From positions 248,001 through 312,000 of the forward strand of contig JASFAU010000016.1 of assembly GCA_039704465.1 (NCBI GenBank): a stretch of 64,000 nt of DNA, given 5' to 3'. The translations under genes and the position numbers were made by a program. Positions 32,688 through 43,760 of the stretch are shown here, one piece after another (positions within the stretch are counted from its first letter, which is position 1; each line of letters begins with the position of its first letter). The notes under the pieces are model-generated. The model was not told the origin of the DNA. It ran no database searches and saw only the letters and a list, made by a program, of their open reading frames with translations. The stretch comes from Plasmodiophora brassicae (Eukaryota > Endomyxa > Phytomyxea > Plasmodiophorida > Plasmodiophoridae).

Positions 32688-33788
32688 TCACGACGCCGCC
32701 ACTCGGTATAACTTCCAAAGGTCCAGGTGCATATCTGGGACATCGGCGCTGGTGGCAGCAGCACGCATGGCGACCGCGATCGGATTCGCTACTGGAACAC
32801 CGTTGTGTACCCAGAACATGGCCGCCTTCCGGATGGTCAGGATCGGCGGGTTGCTTTCGACGCCCAACCAGGGGTTGGGGCCTAACAATGTGGCCATGAT
32901 TGCGGGCGTGTTCGCTCCCGGGTGCTCAAAGCGTCGCGGGTTGTAACTAGGCGTACTGTAACCCGGCCGGTTAAACCCGACGACACAAGCCGGGAAGTTA
33001 TCGACCACTCGCTGAGCAACGTCACCAATCTGAACGACGTCCTCGACGTGCACCCATCCGATAGGCGTTTCGTGACTGGGTCGCCCGTAGACGATGCCAA
33101 CAATACCACGTGGCGTGCCGCGTCGTCCGACGAACTTGATGGTCAGGACGTTCTGCAAACATGCTAGCGCTTGGAACAGCTCATAGCTGGTTGCGAACTG
33201 CTCGCTGACAGTCAGGTTGCAGTCGTCGATGAGGATGTAGACGCGGTGCTGGACACGGCCGCTGACTGGGTTGGCTGGCTCCCCAGGCAGCGTCGTCAGG
33301 GGGGCAATACCGCCATCGGGCTCACAGCCCACTATGGCTGTCCCGCAACCGCCCTGACCAGAGTTAATGTCCCGTTATGCATGAGACAACAGATTTGTTT
33401 ACCCTCATCAGACCTCCTGTGTGGACATCGGCATAAACTGTCAGCTGCTTTGCAATTTCGTTCACAACAGCGTTGTGGAGTTCACCAGTCACCTGTTGTG
33501 TCGTACGTCGTCAACATCTTGCTGTTTCGGATACGCTCTGCATCATACCTGCATTATGTACAAGTCGCAGAGGGTGCCTGAACGCAAAGGCACTGCCCGA
33601 TTGACGCATTCGAGGAAGCGGAGTTCGAACTTGACTCTCGGGAACCCATTGGCGACGACGGATTCTTCCCAGTTGAGCGCATCGACGTGTCGGCGAACCA
33701 ATTGCCGGACGTGCTGCTCTCCCGCAGCAATGCGGGCCTCGAAGGTCTGGACAGTAGCGAGAACCTCTTCTCGAGACGGGGTCTGCAT
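32688..33788 (-). CDS. Protein of unknown function, possibly NYN-like
   Basis: The first exon runs from an ATG at 33788 (MQTPSREEVLATVQTFEAR), forms helices, and ends at a good donor after DLYIMQ. A frame change in 33400-33540 implies an intron. The main exon (33332 down to 32688) is a compact alpha/beta sequence: strand VYILIDDCNLTVSEQF, helix SYELFQALACL, strand LTIKFVGRRG, then GIVGIVYGRPSHETPIG and ACVVGFNRPGY. It ends LDLWKLYRVAAS. The IDDCN turn recalls the start of NYN/PIN nucleases (D-x-x-N), but the later acidic residues of that fold were not identified. The family is not recognised. Confidence 0.5.
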
Positions 33789-33954
33789 TCCACCAAGTTG
33801 ATTCGTCCGACGACCACGCAATCGGCCGGACGAGCTTCATAAGTTCCGTTCGAAGACACACTCCGTCCATTGCGACCGGATCTCAGAACGTCGTTCGGCG
33901 ATGCCGGTGACGATGGCGAGACGGCATCCCGCCATGCTGCGTTAGATATTCGAC

Positions 33955-34126
33955 GATGCATTCCCGAATGCGTATCCCAGACAAGACGAGACAGCCCGAG
34001 CCACTCCGAAGATGCAATCCCGAATGCGTATCCCAGACAAGACGAGACAGTCCGAGCCACTCCGAAGATGCATTCCCGAACCAATGCGTATCCCAGACAA
34101 GACGGGACAGTCCGAGCCACTCCGAA
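33955..34126. repeat. Tandem repeat, three units of 56-60 bp
   Basis: Three nearly identical head-to-tail copies. Each contains AATGCGTATCCCAGACAAGA and then GACAGTCCGAGCCACTCCGAA. Copies 1 and 2 are 56 bp apart, and copy 3 begins 60 bp later because of a 4-bp insertion. The period is not a multiple of three, so it does not look like a coding repeat. It sits in the roughly 550-bp spacer between two minus-strand genes, where it could be promoter or 3'-flank DNA. Confidence 0.85.
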
Positions 34127-34344
34127 AGGCTCGGCGCGGGTCTCGGCGCAACATGCGGGACGTGCCAGGTCGGCTTGACAACATCATCCGCGGCTCGACG
34201 AGCGATTACCGGCCACAACGGCTGGTCGACAATGCCAATAGGTCGATCGCTGACGGTGGCCGACATTACTACAATATCGCAAACAGTCTCGCGCGTCCGC
34301 CTCCGTTTGTCGACGACCCGTCAACACAACCGTATCGTGTACTG

Positions 34345-36719
34345 TCAGGGGCAGACGACGTCGTGTTCGACGTCATCGCATCCGACCATGTCCTTACTGA
34401 GCAACTGGCCGGGAACGTAGTCGGTAAGCAGGCCGGACGCGGTCTTGAACGCGTCGACGACCGCGCCGATCCGGGATGCATGACGGCCGAGGTCGACGTT
34501 CGGGTCGTGCGGGCTCTCGGCGCACAGGCGGAACTCATCAGGCGGCGTAGCCCTTCGGTCAGGCTTCGGGAACAGTCGGCCGTTGCCAGCCACAGAGATG
34601 CAGTCCCGGTTGTAGTCGAACCTCGTGCCATAATACGTGAAGAACGAGCGCAGGCAGCGACCCTGCGATTCGGGCTGGCAGTCGTCAGCGTTAACCTACA
34701 ACACGACCGGGATGAGCACATGGTCGGATCGTATGCCACGATGGTCCGTACCTGAACGTGGGAGACGACCATGACGACGAGCAGCTGCCAGCCGACACCG
34801 CCCTGGCTCGCCTCATGCAGCCCACGCCGGAGGAGGAAGTACCAGGCGTAGAGCAGGACCGGTTCGATCATCGGATACTTGGTGACCGCCTCTGCTGCGA
34901 ACCTGTTCGGCAGGAGCACGTTCCACGACAGCGACACCGTCACCGGGATGTCGCGCAGCTTGAAGACGAGTCTGGGGGCGGGTGCCAGGACGAGAGACAC
35001 CGACGAGGAGACGACAGGCATCTGCGACAGCGTTGCACGAACGTCCTTCAGACACCGCACGCTGTCACCGGGCAGGTCGACGTTGCGAATCGTTAAATCC
35101 ACGTTCGTGAATGGCGCCTGCTGGTACAGGTCGTCGACAGGGGACAGAGTGGGAACCACCGCGGCACCTGGGAACTTGGCCCGGATGACCCGGTCGACCT
35201 GGCGCCGTACCAAATCGCGAATACCATCATGCATGACCCGCGCATCGTGGACCCAGTCGAGGAATTGGGAAAGGTCCCGCCTGAGGTGATCGTCACCCGT
35301 GGGGTGATCGACTGGCTCCAGCAACTTCTCGATGCCGAGTACAATGTGGACCATATCGGGATCGGGAGGCCCTTGATCGCCCATCGACAGGTCGTCGTTC
35401 GAGTCGCACACGTCCATCGACACGTCGTCGACAGCTGACTCATCACTATCGGTCAGGGTCTCCGTCAGCAACGGCAGCTGATGACGTATTGAAGGATCAG
35501 TGCCGTCTTCAGCGCTGCTGCTCGTTTCCGAAGAACGGCCGTTCTCTTCGTCCTTGGCATCGTCGACGATGCTATGCTCCTCACATGTAGCAGCGTCGAG
35601 GTCGTCATCGTGCGTACTATCCGACACGTCAGGCTCGCTCGTAGCATCGTCCACCATGGCCATTGGCCTGTTGGGCTGATCTGGCACGTCAGACTGGTTT
35701 CCAGCGACCTCTTCGTGAACAGCCGGCTCCATCGCTCGCTCTTCATTCATCGTGAGATTTGCTGGCGACGTGTGTCCGGATGTCTTCAATAGATTGGGCT
35801 TGGCGTCGTGTTTGGAGCGTTTCTTCTTGGAGCGACGTCGGCGAGGCTTCGCTGCGACGGGTTGGCCGGGGCGTGGGCACGGCTCCGGTTCAGCGGCGAG
35901 CAGCGATTCGAGGCTGGCCAGGTACCGGCACTGTTTGATATGCGCCCTGGCACTGGTCAACTGGTCAAACGCGCACTTGTACAGGTCGTCCATGTGCTCC
36001 AACTGTTTCACCAGCAACATCATTCGGTACGTGCTGGCCAGTAGCCTCCCGACGACGACGTCGGCGTTCTGTGCGGACGCAGGCACAGGCGCGGTCGGCT
36101 CGGCGCTCGCCAGTGATAGGTTTAGAGCCCGAAGGTACAGGCCGTGCAGGAGCTCACGATCGATGCGCATATGTCTCAGCATGTTCTTGGTTGACGTCGC
36201 CTGGTGCATTACCATGGTCGCGGCTGCTGCCAGGTGGTCGACAGGAACCCGCGTATCGTTCCAGAAGCTCCGAACCGACAGGCTGGCGTGGCCCGCGTCC
36301 CGCCTGGCATACAGGTTGGGCAGAACCCTGGCCTGATAGTCGCCGTAGAACCTGGAGGGGTCCTCACAGCGCATGAGCGACGTAACCTCGAACATGATCT
36401 TGTCGCAAGCGTCCGCCGTGCAGGGACTGGCGCGTGACACCTGATCCAGGTGCAGCATCATGTTGTAGGCGAACGCCCTCTCGAAGCCTGCGAACGCGGC
36501 CGTGAAGTTGGGGTGGCGTATCGGATGATCGGGTCGGGCATGCGGAGCCGTCCGGTCGGACGGTACGGGTATGTCCAGCAGGTCGGCACCGAACGACCGC
36601 CCGGCGCTGATGATGATGCTCTCCGCTTCCCACAGCGCTGCCCGCGCCTCCTCCAAATGGATGACCGCATCCGCCACGTGCGCGCGATCGTCGACAGGGC
36701 GGCACCTGTCCACATCCAT
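34345..36719 (-). CDS. TRF4/PAPD5-like nucleotidyltransferase, probably catalytically inactive
   Basis: About 770 residues from the ATG at 36719. Residues 1-290 are helical. A basic patch (KPRRRRSKKKRSKH) and a long acidic Ser/Asp/Glu linker follow. The last third aligns with TRF4/PAPD5 non-canonical poly(A) polymerases: LSQFLDWVHDARVMHDGIRD, LVRRQVDRVIRAKFPGA, PVTVSLSWNVLLPNRFAAEA, EPVLLYAWYFLLRRGLHEAS and GGVGWQLLVVMVVSHVQ. After an intron (about 34690-34750) comes the PAP-associated part, CLRSFFTYYGTRFDYNRDCI and DPNVDLGRHASRIGAVVDAF. The catalytic GS is LS here, the first Asp of SDID is Asn (TNVD), and the third Asp (VDISF) is Ser (VSLSW). Fold and flanks are kept but two of three metal ligands are gone. 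A regulatory or scaffolding role is inferred. Confidence 0.78.
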
Positions 36720-37196
36720 TCAGTCACCAACCACGCGGCGAAACGCCTTGCATCACGATACCTGCCAGCGTTGCGCCGCTTCCCGGCATCAACGACAACG
36801 ACCAGAACGGCGACCGCAACAAGGACACTACTGCTGACCTTCATCACACCACCAATGAGGTTGCTGGCGACTGGCGGTTCGCTGTGCGCATCGGCGCGCC
36901 CGCCAGGAATAGCGCCGGCGCCGTCGTAACGGATCCGGAGATGTAAAGGTGACACGGGAAGGGGGACGTAACTCTGCGGAACCGGGCGGACCAGGGATCG
37001 GGATTGTTCGAGATTCTCTGAAGGGGAAGGGTTGCGCCCAGAGGGCGGTGTTCCGTTGCGAGCCCACGACGGGGGCGGCCCGAACCGGTGAGTCAATGGG
37101 GGCGAACGGGTCTCGATGATGGGTGTGGGATGCTGAGTCACACTGTGCGCTGTTTCGAGGAGGGTGCAGAGGCGCGTCTGCAGAGGGCGACCTGCG
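36720..37196. promoter_or_regulatory. Bidirectional intergenic promoter region
   Basis: About 480 bp separate the start codons of the minus-strand TRF4-like gene and the plus-strand NIPA-type gene. No separate gene was recognised. Both promoters must lie here, but no specific element could be assigned. Confidence 0.45.
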
Positions 37197-38602
37197 ATGG
37201 GGTCACCACAGGTCTGCGTCCATGACGACACGTCGGTGTTCGCTGGGTACGGATGGCTCTGGGGCGCCCTGCTCGCCATGACCGGGTCCGTCTGTACGAA
37301 CTTTGGCGTCAACGTCCAGAAGATGAGCCTGGAGTACAACGCCAGGCTGCCCATCAACGAGCAGAGGTCGCACTGGAAGCAACCTCGATGGGCGATCGGT
37401 CTCGCGTTGGTTGTTATTGGGTCTTTAGGCGACTTCTTCGCGCTAGGTCTGGCGGCTCAGTCCATCGTGGCACCGATCGGGTGCGTCACACTGGTGTCCA
37501 ACTTCCTGTTCGCGTCCATGTTCCTGGACGAACGCCCGAGAAGAAAGGACCTATATGGGACAGCCCTGATCCTGACCGGGTCCACCATTGCCGTCTCTTT
37601 CGGGGATCACACCTCGCAGACGTACTCTCTGGCGGATCTGCTTGCCTTCTACGAGGGCACCATCTTCCAAATCTACGCCGCGTTTCTTGGGGCGACAATG
37701 CTCGCCGCGTTCATCATCACCAGGTGAATTGCCCTCGAATGTCCCTTCGTGCGTCGTTCCGTACGATGTGACCTGCTCATATACAGGCGGTCGGTTCAGC
37801 TTCGGGAAGCGATGGCCGAGAAGATCGAAGAGCTGGAGAGCGTATCGTCGCCTGCCGATGTCTCCAGTATTCGTGATGCGTTGCTCGAGCTGGACCAGAA
37901 GTATGCCCCATTGAGCAAGGTTCCGGAATCGTCGGTAATACTATCGCAAGCCTCTAACGAGTCCAACTACCTACATAGGTGCATCCAATCGCGTGTTGTT
38001 ACGTGTCGGCAGCGTTCAGCGGTCTGTCGATCCTGTTTGCGAAATCGATTGCCGAGCTGATCAGGCGGACGCTGCTGGGCGAGTCCCAGCTGGGCCTGTG
38101 GCAATCGTACATTCTCGTCATCGCGATGGTCCTGTCGGTGACGATGCAGCTGAACTTCCTGGCGAGCGCTCTGGTGTACTTTGACGTCCTGTTCGTGGTC
38201 CCCGTGTTCCAGTGCTGTTTCCTGGTTGTCACGACGCTGGGCGGCGCTTCCTACTTCAACGAGTTGCACTGTTTCACGACGCTGCAATGGGTGATGTTCC
38301 CGCTGGGCATCTCGCTGACGCTTGCCGGTGTCGCGCTAATATCATCCCGGGAGGGTTACCTGGTGATGCGAGCGGCGGAGCCAGAGTCGCCGCAGGTCAT
38401 GGACATGTCCGAAATGGAAGGCATCGACGCGGAGCAGGCCGAGCGGTTGAACTCGTTCCGCAGGAAACAATCCCACAGCGTCGAGCGCGTCTACTCCGGC
38501 ATCGTCCATGTCAACCCGCTGTCCTCGCAGGGTCTACAGATTGTCACCATGCAGGCTGACTTGTCACTGCTGCCGGACGGGTCCAAACCGAACGCCTTAT
38601 AA
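37197..38602 (+). CDS. NIPA-type magnesium transporter-like membrane protein
   Basis: Multi-pass membrane protein of the NIPA (DUF803) group in the drug/metabolite transporter superfamily; characterised members carry Mg2+. The ATG at 37197 opens a cytosolic leader. Then come TM1 (GWLWGALLAMTGSVCTNFGVNVQK), WAIGLALVVIGSLGDFFALGLA, and the family-typical QSIVAPIGCVTLVSNFLFA with FLDERPRRKDLYGTALIL. A donor after FIITR (near 37725) starts a first intron. A middle exon encodes a cytosolic loop (EKIEELESV...SNESNYLH). The last exon holds four or five more helices (SAAFSGLSILFAKSIAELI, LVYFDVLFVVPVFQCCFLVV). It ends in a soluble tail of about 90 residues. The protein appears complete. Confidence 0.85.
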
Positions 38603-38709
38603 TATATCGTCCCGGTGGAGTGGATGTTTATTAGGGCGCGCCCATATATTCGGCAGTTCTTACGGAGTGCGGCGGAGTCCGTGGCGTCGATCGACATTCC
38701 AACGACACC

Positions 38710-38952
38710 ATGGCGAAGAGCAAGAACCACACGGCGCACAACCAGACGGCCAAGGCGCACAAGAACGGCATCAAGAAGCCGAAGCGCCACCGCAAGATGT
38801 CCACTCGCGGGGTACGGCTATGAAACTGTAGGATCTCGTTCGATCGCACCTGACACCCGTTGTTGCGGTTCCAGATGGACCAGAAGTTTGTGCGCAACCT
38901 GAAGTACGCCCGTAAGAACAACAGCAAGCCCAAGGACGAGCAAGAAGAATGA
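38710..38952 (+). CDS. RPL29: 60S ribosomal protein eL29
   Basis: Very small basic large-subunit protein of 59 residues. Exon 1 (38710-38811) encodes [20 protein letters not shown] followed by [14 protein letters not shown]. The intron at 38812-38874 has clean GT and CAG ends. Exon 2 (38875-38952) encodes [19 protein letters not shown] and an acidic end DEQEE before TGA. The NHT-HNQ block and the [11 protein letters not shown] helix are diagnostic. The acidic tail is unusual, as most eL29 proteins end in lysines. The stop lies 79 bp from the glucosidase stop on the other strand. Confidence 0.95.
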
Positions 38953-39031
38953 GTTCCAATATAGGGATGCTGCTAGAATTGTACATTTTCGTCTAGGAAG
39001 GCATCGAGTAGGAGTAGTTGGAAAGCATGCG

Positions 39032-42000
39032 TCAATACTGTTCGGCCATGATGAGGACAATGAGCGTCGTCCAGCCTGTGAAGGGTCGAGATCGTTGCCC
39101 GTCGCCGGTGTCGGCATTATACTGCTCCCATAGATAACCTGTCTCTTCAAAGCTGCGCACAACATTGGAGATCAGGTTGTGGCGCAAACGCTTGTACAGG
39201 TCTCTTGCGTCGTCCGCGTATGGGCCCAACTCTTGGAACCCATATCTGACACAGAATTAGCCGAGCACTATCGGGACGCGGCACAGGAATGCCTGACCGG
39301 TGAAGTGCAGCGACGACCATGTAGTTGACGTTAATCCAGATCGGCCCTACGTGATCGTCATTCGTGCAGCGGGATTTCCATCCGACAGCCAGCGATTACC
39401 TCGCCAGTAATTTTCGTCTCTGCCAAAGTAGGGATCGCTCCTGGCTAATGACAGGATTCCAAACTGGGACCAGACACTGTTAGAGTCGGCGATCACATCA
39501 AGCGCGTGCTTGAGTTTCGGTGACGACGACGGAATCAGGCCCAGACAGAAGGGAAGCAGAGATGGATACCCGATGTGCGGAGACATCTGGTAGACTGCAC
39601 GACAATCATCAGCGCGTTGCAATCCGTAATCTGCACTCACATTACCGGGATGTGGATTCGATTCTGTTGCGGGTTTCTTGAACGAGTCCACGTAGGCATG
39701 CCGCAACGGGTCCCAGTGAATCTCGTCCAATGACATTTGCAGCGTTTCCGCTAACTAAAGGCCGCTTGTTATCTTGGCAGCGACCAACGACCGGGCACTA
39801 ATTACCTCTCCGAACTGATCGGCATGTTCGGTTTCGCCCACAATCGTCGCCAGTTGAGCAGCGGCTTTGACCAGAAACACCATCCAGCTGTGAAGATCAA
39901 CGTGATCTGTAACCGAACGCGTGTTTAGGAAGCCTCAGACGCGATTAAGATCAATACACATCGTACTCTGGTCAACGATATCGACACTTGGCCTTGGGAA
40001 ATCGTCGAACCCAGACGCCAGACAGTGCCCTCTGGTGCAACCTTGCCATTTGAAGCTATGAGGGCGAACCCTGTCCGCGGTAGTAAGATTGCATGTCCTC
40101 TACAACGATAGCACATCCATGACTACAAACCCAGTTTGCGTGCGAAGGAACCAAGAAACATGGAGAATGAGTTTGGGATAGATTCGCTGAATGAAATCAA
40201 CCACAACCGCCGAGGGCTTGCGCATGGACACAGACGTCTCCTGCAACACGATAAGATTCAACGGTTCGGACGGATAGCAGTACCTACATGTTGATGTGCA
40301 TGATCTGTTGTCGAGGAACCTCCTGGGTCGGCACCGTAGGATCTACATTACATTAGAACGGCGGCTAACGGCAGGCATTTCCGATCTACGAACAGTTTGA
40401 CGAGCTCGAAAAGCGCTAAGAACAGGGTGGGCGGGTTCGCAATTATTGGATTCTGAGGCTGGAACTCGCTCGGGACCTGCACCGGAACAGTTCATCAGCC
40501 AAACATATGAGGGCAACACTGCACGCAATGCCCTACGCGAACACGGGACTCCTCGCCAAGAATCTGCTCGCGCGGAAGCCAGCCATCGTCATCGATGTGC
40601 TCCACCCACGACTCAATGATACGCATGCTTTTCACATCGGAATGAGAACCGGGTGCGGACGACAACGACGGGAAAGGCTTTCATACCATAAGTCGGGATG
40701 GAATCGGCACACCAAGAGCTGGTGAAACCCTTCATCCCAGAGGAACCCTCTGGGAAAGAAGGCCCTAGCCGGGACGACAGCCAGTAGCGAGGAGGGTGGG
40801 ACCAATTTCAGTTTCCCAGATTCGTCATCAATGTGAATCGATGACCCGTGGAAATAGCTGGCACAGTACGTTAGACGACGGTGCGCCATTCTAGAACGTA
40901 CGGCAGCGCCTACCCAGTTGAACCCAGTAGATTGCTCAGCGCAGAGGCAGCGAAGTTCCGGTCATCGATGCTGAAACCTTTCGTATCCAGCCCAAAGACG
41001 GATTCAAAACGATAGTAGAAGGCTGAGGTGGAATCAGCGATATAGTCGCTGACGGTAGCACGGTCAAGCAGAGGGTGGGCATCCGGGCTACCTGAGCGTC
41101 GTAAGCGGGACAACAACGAACCGGGGAGCAACAAGCAACGAACTTTTGGAATTGACAGGGACAAATACAATATCAAGCTCGAACGGCACATCCAGCACGT
41201 GCTGCACGTAGACGACATTTGCATCTGAGTCCTGAGCATGCTCGGTATCAGTCGACAAGCCAGGACGTGCTTCACACCCGTTACGGTTTTGTTGTCGAGA
41301 AGAGCAAAGATATCCTCGCTGCTGAGAACCTCTTCGACAAGCTCGTCGCGAGGGCGTAGCGGAGCACCTTTCGCAGATGTCTTCCTCGTACTTGCCGCTT
41401 CCGCCTTTTCTTGGATCCTCAGCATCTGCACTCCCAGAGCCATAAGTAAAGGTCGCACAACGATGTCGACGCACAATAAACCTCAACGAACTGATTGACA
41501 GAGTCGTCGACTGATGACCTCAGGACATGCATGACATGCCCTTTGACGTCCCAGAAGGATTCCTTCTTCAGCGACGCCGACGAATAGAACGGGTATTCGA
41601 GCTTGGTTAGGCGACGCCGCGGGCCCTTAGGCATAGAAGGGTGGGAGTTGCCGCGCATCGTGGTGTACTGGCGACACCGTTTAGCAGGCGGGCCGATTGT
41701 AATGCCCGGCATTGTTCGGCCTACCACGTAGAACGCGCCCAGTTCGCCAAAATCGCCACGAAGGTGCTTCGTGACGTGCTCATTGACCTTCTCCATGGGC
41801 GTAGATATGATGTGGTCCGGGTCTTCCAGGCTGACGTACCAGATCAGCGACAGGGATTCCAGTCGGGACCCGGGCAGGCGCTTCCCCGTGACCCTGAGGG
41901 CGAATCCTGAACGTGCGTCAGCCTCCCGAGCATTCGACGCGTGGAAACGTAAAGTACCGCCATCGTTTCCCCGTACGAACGTCGTCGTCAAATTGATTCC

Positions 42001-42347
42001 GGTGAACGCGTCAGGAAGATGCTGAACGGCAACGTTATCTCCGTCGTGAACGCTGTAGCCGAACCCCTTCATCTGGTCGCGGTCATCGCAGTCGTGCCGG
42101 ATATCTTCGCACGCGCAGCACTCAGAACCGGGCGCGCGCAAACGCATCGAAACGAACACCCCGCACGATTGAAACAGTCCGGCGAGCGCGCGTCGTGGTA
42201 CATCAGGCCGAGCACGGGGCTCATCGGGGCGCGCGCCTTGACGCCCACGTAGACCCCGGGGCGGTACGTCCCCCAGGGGTTGTCCCCCAGGGCACACCCC
42301 AGACCCAGCACGGCTGCCAGTCGCACCACCGCACCGATCATGCCCAT
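39032..42347 (-). CDS. GCS1: Mannosyl-oligosaccharide glucosidase (ER alpha-glucosidase I, GH63)
   Basis: Removes the outermost alpha-1,2-glucose from the glycan just transferred by oligosaccharyltransferase; ER membrane or lumen. The ATG at 42347 opens a signal sequence (MGMIGAVVRLAAVLGLGCAL), followed by NPWGTYRPGVYVGVKAR, a GH63 hallmark. The N-terminal beta domain is 41.4-42.3 kb (MKGFGYSVHDGDN). The (alpha/alpha)6 catalytic part carries FFPRGFLWDEGFHQLL near 40770, DEIHWDPLRHAYVDSF near 39700, and PYFGRDENYWRGN near 39410. The C-terminus is GYLWEQYNADTGDGQ...FTGWTTLIVLIMAEQY. Frame changes show about ten introns. Exons in 39740-40640 were not fully traced. Key acidic residues sit in intact motifs, so the enzyme should be active. 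Confidence 0.88.
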
Positions 42348-42604
42348 GTCGCTCTGCTGCAACGGGAATCCGCGGACGTCTCACGCTGTCAGACTATTAT
42401 CTGACTCTCCCTCTCTTTCTGTCCGGCTTTTTGCTCTTTTGCCTCGCACAAACCCACCGGGAGTGCAGCATGGCTGCATGGGGTCCCCCGTCCCTCGCGC
42501 AGTCGCGCACTTGCGGGTCAAGTCCAGTTCCACAAGTCCCACGGGACGAGTCCGAGTTGTGGGCCTGTCCGGCTTTGTGCGGAACGACAACTCGTATAGT
42601 CGCG

Positions 42605-43577
42605 ATGAGCTGCTGTCCGCCTGACAGCGCGCCGTACCTGGCGGCCGACTACAAGGCGACGGGGCGTGTGGTGACCGCGCCCGGCACCGCGTTCGAGCAC
42701 TACGTCGTGGGCGACGGCACGCAGGGCGGCATCCTGGTCGTCCCCGATGTCTACGGGTGGAACGGCGGCCGCGTCCGGAACATTGCCGACTGGCTGGCGT
42801 CGCGAGGTTTCGTCTGCGTCGTGACGAAGCTGCTCGTGCCTACGCTGGGATCGGGAACCGATGGCGATGGTACGGATGCCCCCCGACCGTTGCAAGCAGA
42901 ACAATGACAATGGACGCGTGCTAGGGTTTCCCGGGGACTTCGACACGTCCACGTTCATGACCGTTGCGGTGCCGTACCTGAAGACGATTAGCTGGGACGG
43001 AATCTTGAAGCCTCGCCTGCAAGCGGCCATCTCGATTCTGAAGATGCACAACGCGAAGAAGATTGCTGCGGTCGGCTTCTGCTGGTCAGATGTTTGCCCG
43101 ACCATGTAACGTTGTTCGGGCGGGTTCTGACCGTGTTCAGGGGCGGATGGGTGATTGCGAAGGCGATGGCGGATGCCGACCTGAAATCGGTCATCTCCTG
43201 TAGCGCGATCGCGCATCCATCTATCGCGCGGGCCGGGCAATTCGTTGGCGAAGGGGCGCAGCCAGTCGTGTCGAAAATCACCGTCCCTGTTCTGTTGATG
43301 CCTGCGGGGAACGATCCTGATGAGTACCGGTAACCAGCGACGCGTTGCCGCAGCACATGCCGGCCACCTCATGTACCCGTGGGATAGCCCTGGAGGAGCC
43401 ATTTACGAAACGCTGAAGAGGAACAATCCGGCATCGACGACGACCGACGACTTCAGGTCGATGACGCATGGATGGATGCCTCGCGGCGACCTCAAGAACC
43501 CGGAAGTCAAGAAGCATGTCGACCTTGGCCTGCAGAGAATTATCGCGTTCGTCCAGCAGCACATGCAGTCGGGCTGA
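42605..43577 (+). CDS. Dienelactone hydrolase family protein
   Basis: Alpha/beta-hydrolase of the DLH family (carboxymethylenebutenolidase-like). The ATG at 42605 gives MSCCPPDSAPYLAADYKATG, where the paired cysteines after Met are usual in eukaryotic members. Next come ILVVPDVYGWNGGRVRNIADW, an intron, FPGDFDTSTFMTV and PRLQAAISILK. The nucleophile-elbow strand is KKIAAVGFCW with the catalytic Cys. Another intron separates WVIAKAMADADLKSVIS and ITVPVLLMPAGNDPDEYR, with the Asp region. The last exon holds the His loop in MTHGWMPRGD. Three or four short introns are present. The substrate is not predictable. It diverges from the glucosidase gene with about 260 bp between starts. Confidence 0.87.
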
Positions 43578-43760
43578 CGATCTCGCAGACGTCGTTAAGC
43601 GGGAATGCACTGCCGTCCTGTGAAATCGTCGCGTCATTAAGGTTGAAACAACAACGTACTGCTGCTCGCACGTGTCGTGCGCGTTCTACGTCAGCCCTGT
43701 ACTGTGGACGCCATCGTGATCAGACGTTCGGTGTATTCGGATCAGTTGGTAGCGTGCAAA

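Noticed and set aside
36458..37357. 299-codon minus-strand frame overlapping the starts of two genes
   Set aside because: It overlaps the well-supported first exons of the TRF4-like gene (other frame) and the NIPA-type gene. The composition is Pro/Ser/Arg-rich, with no motif.
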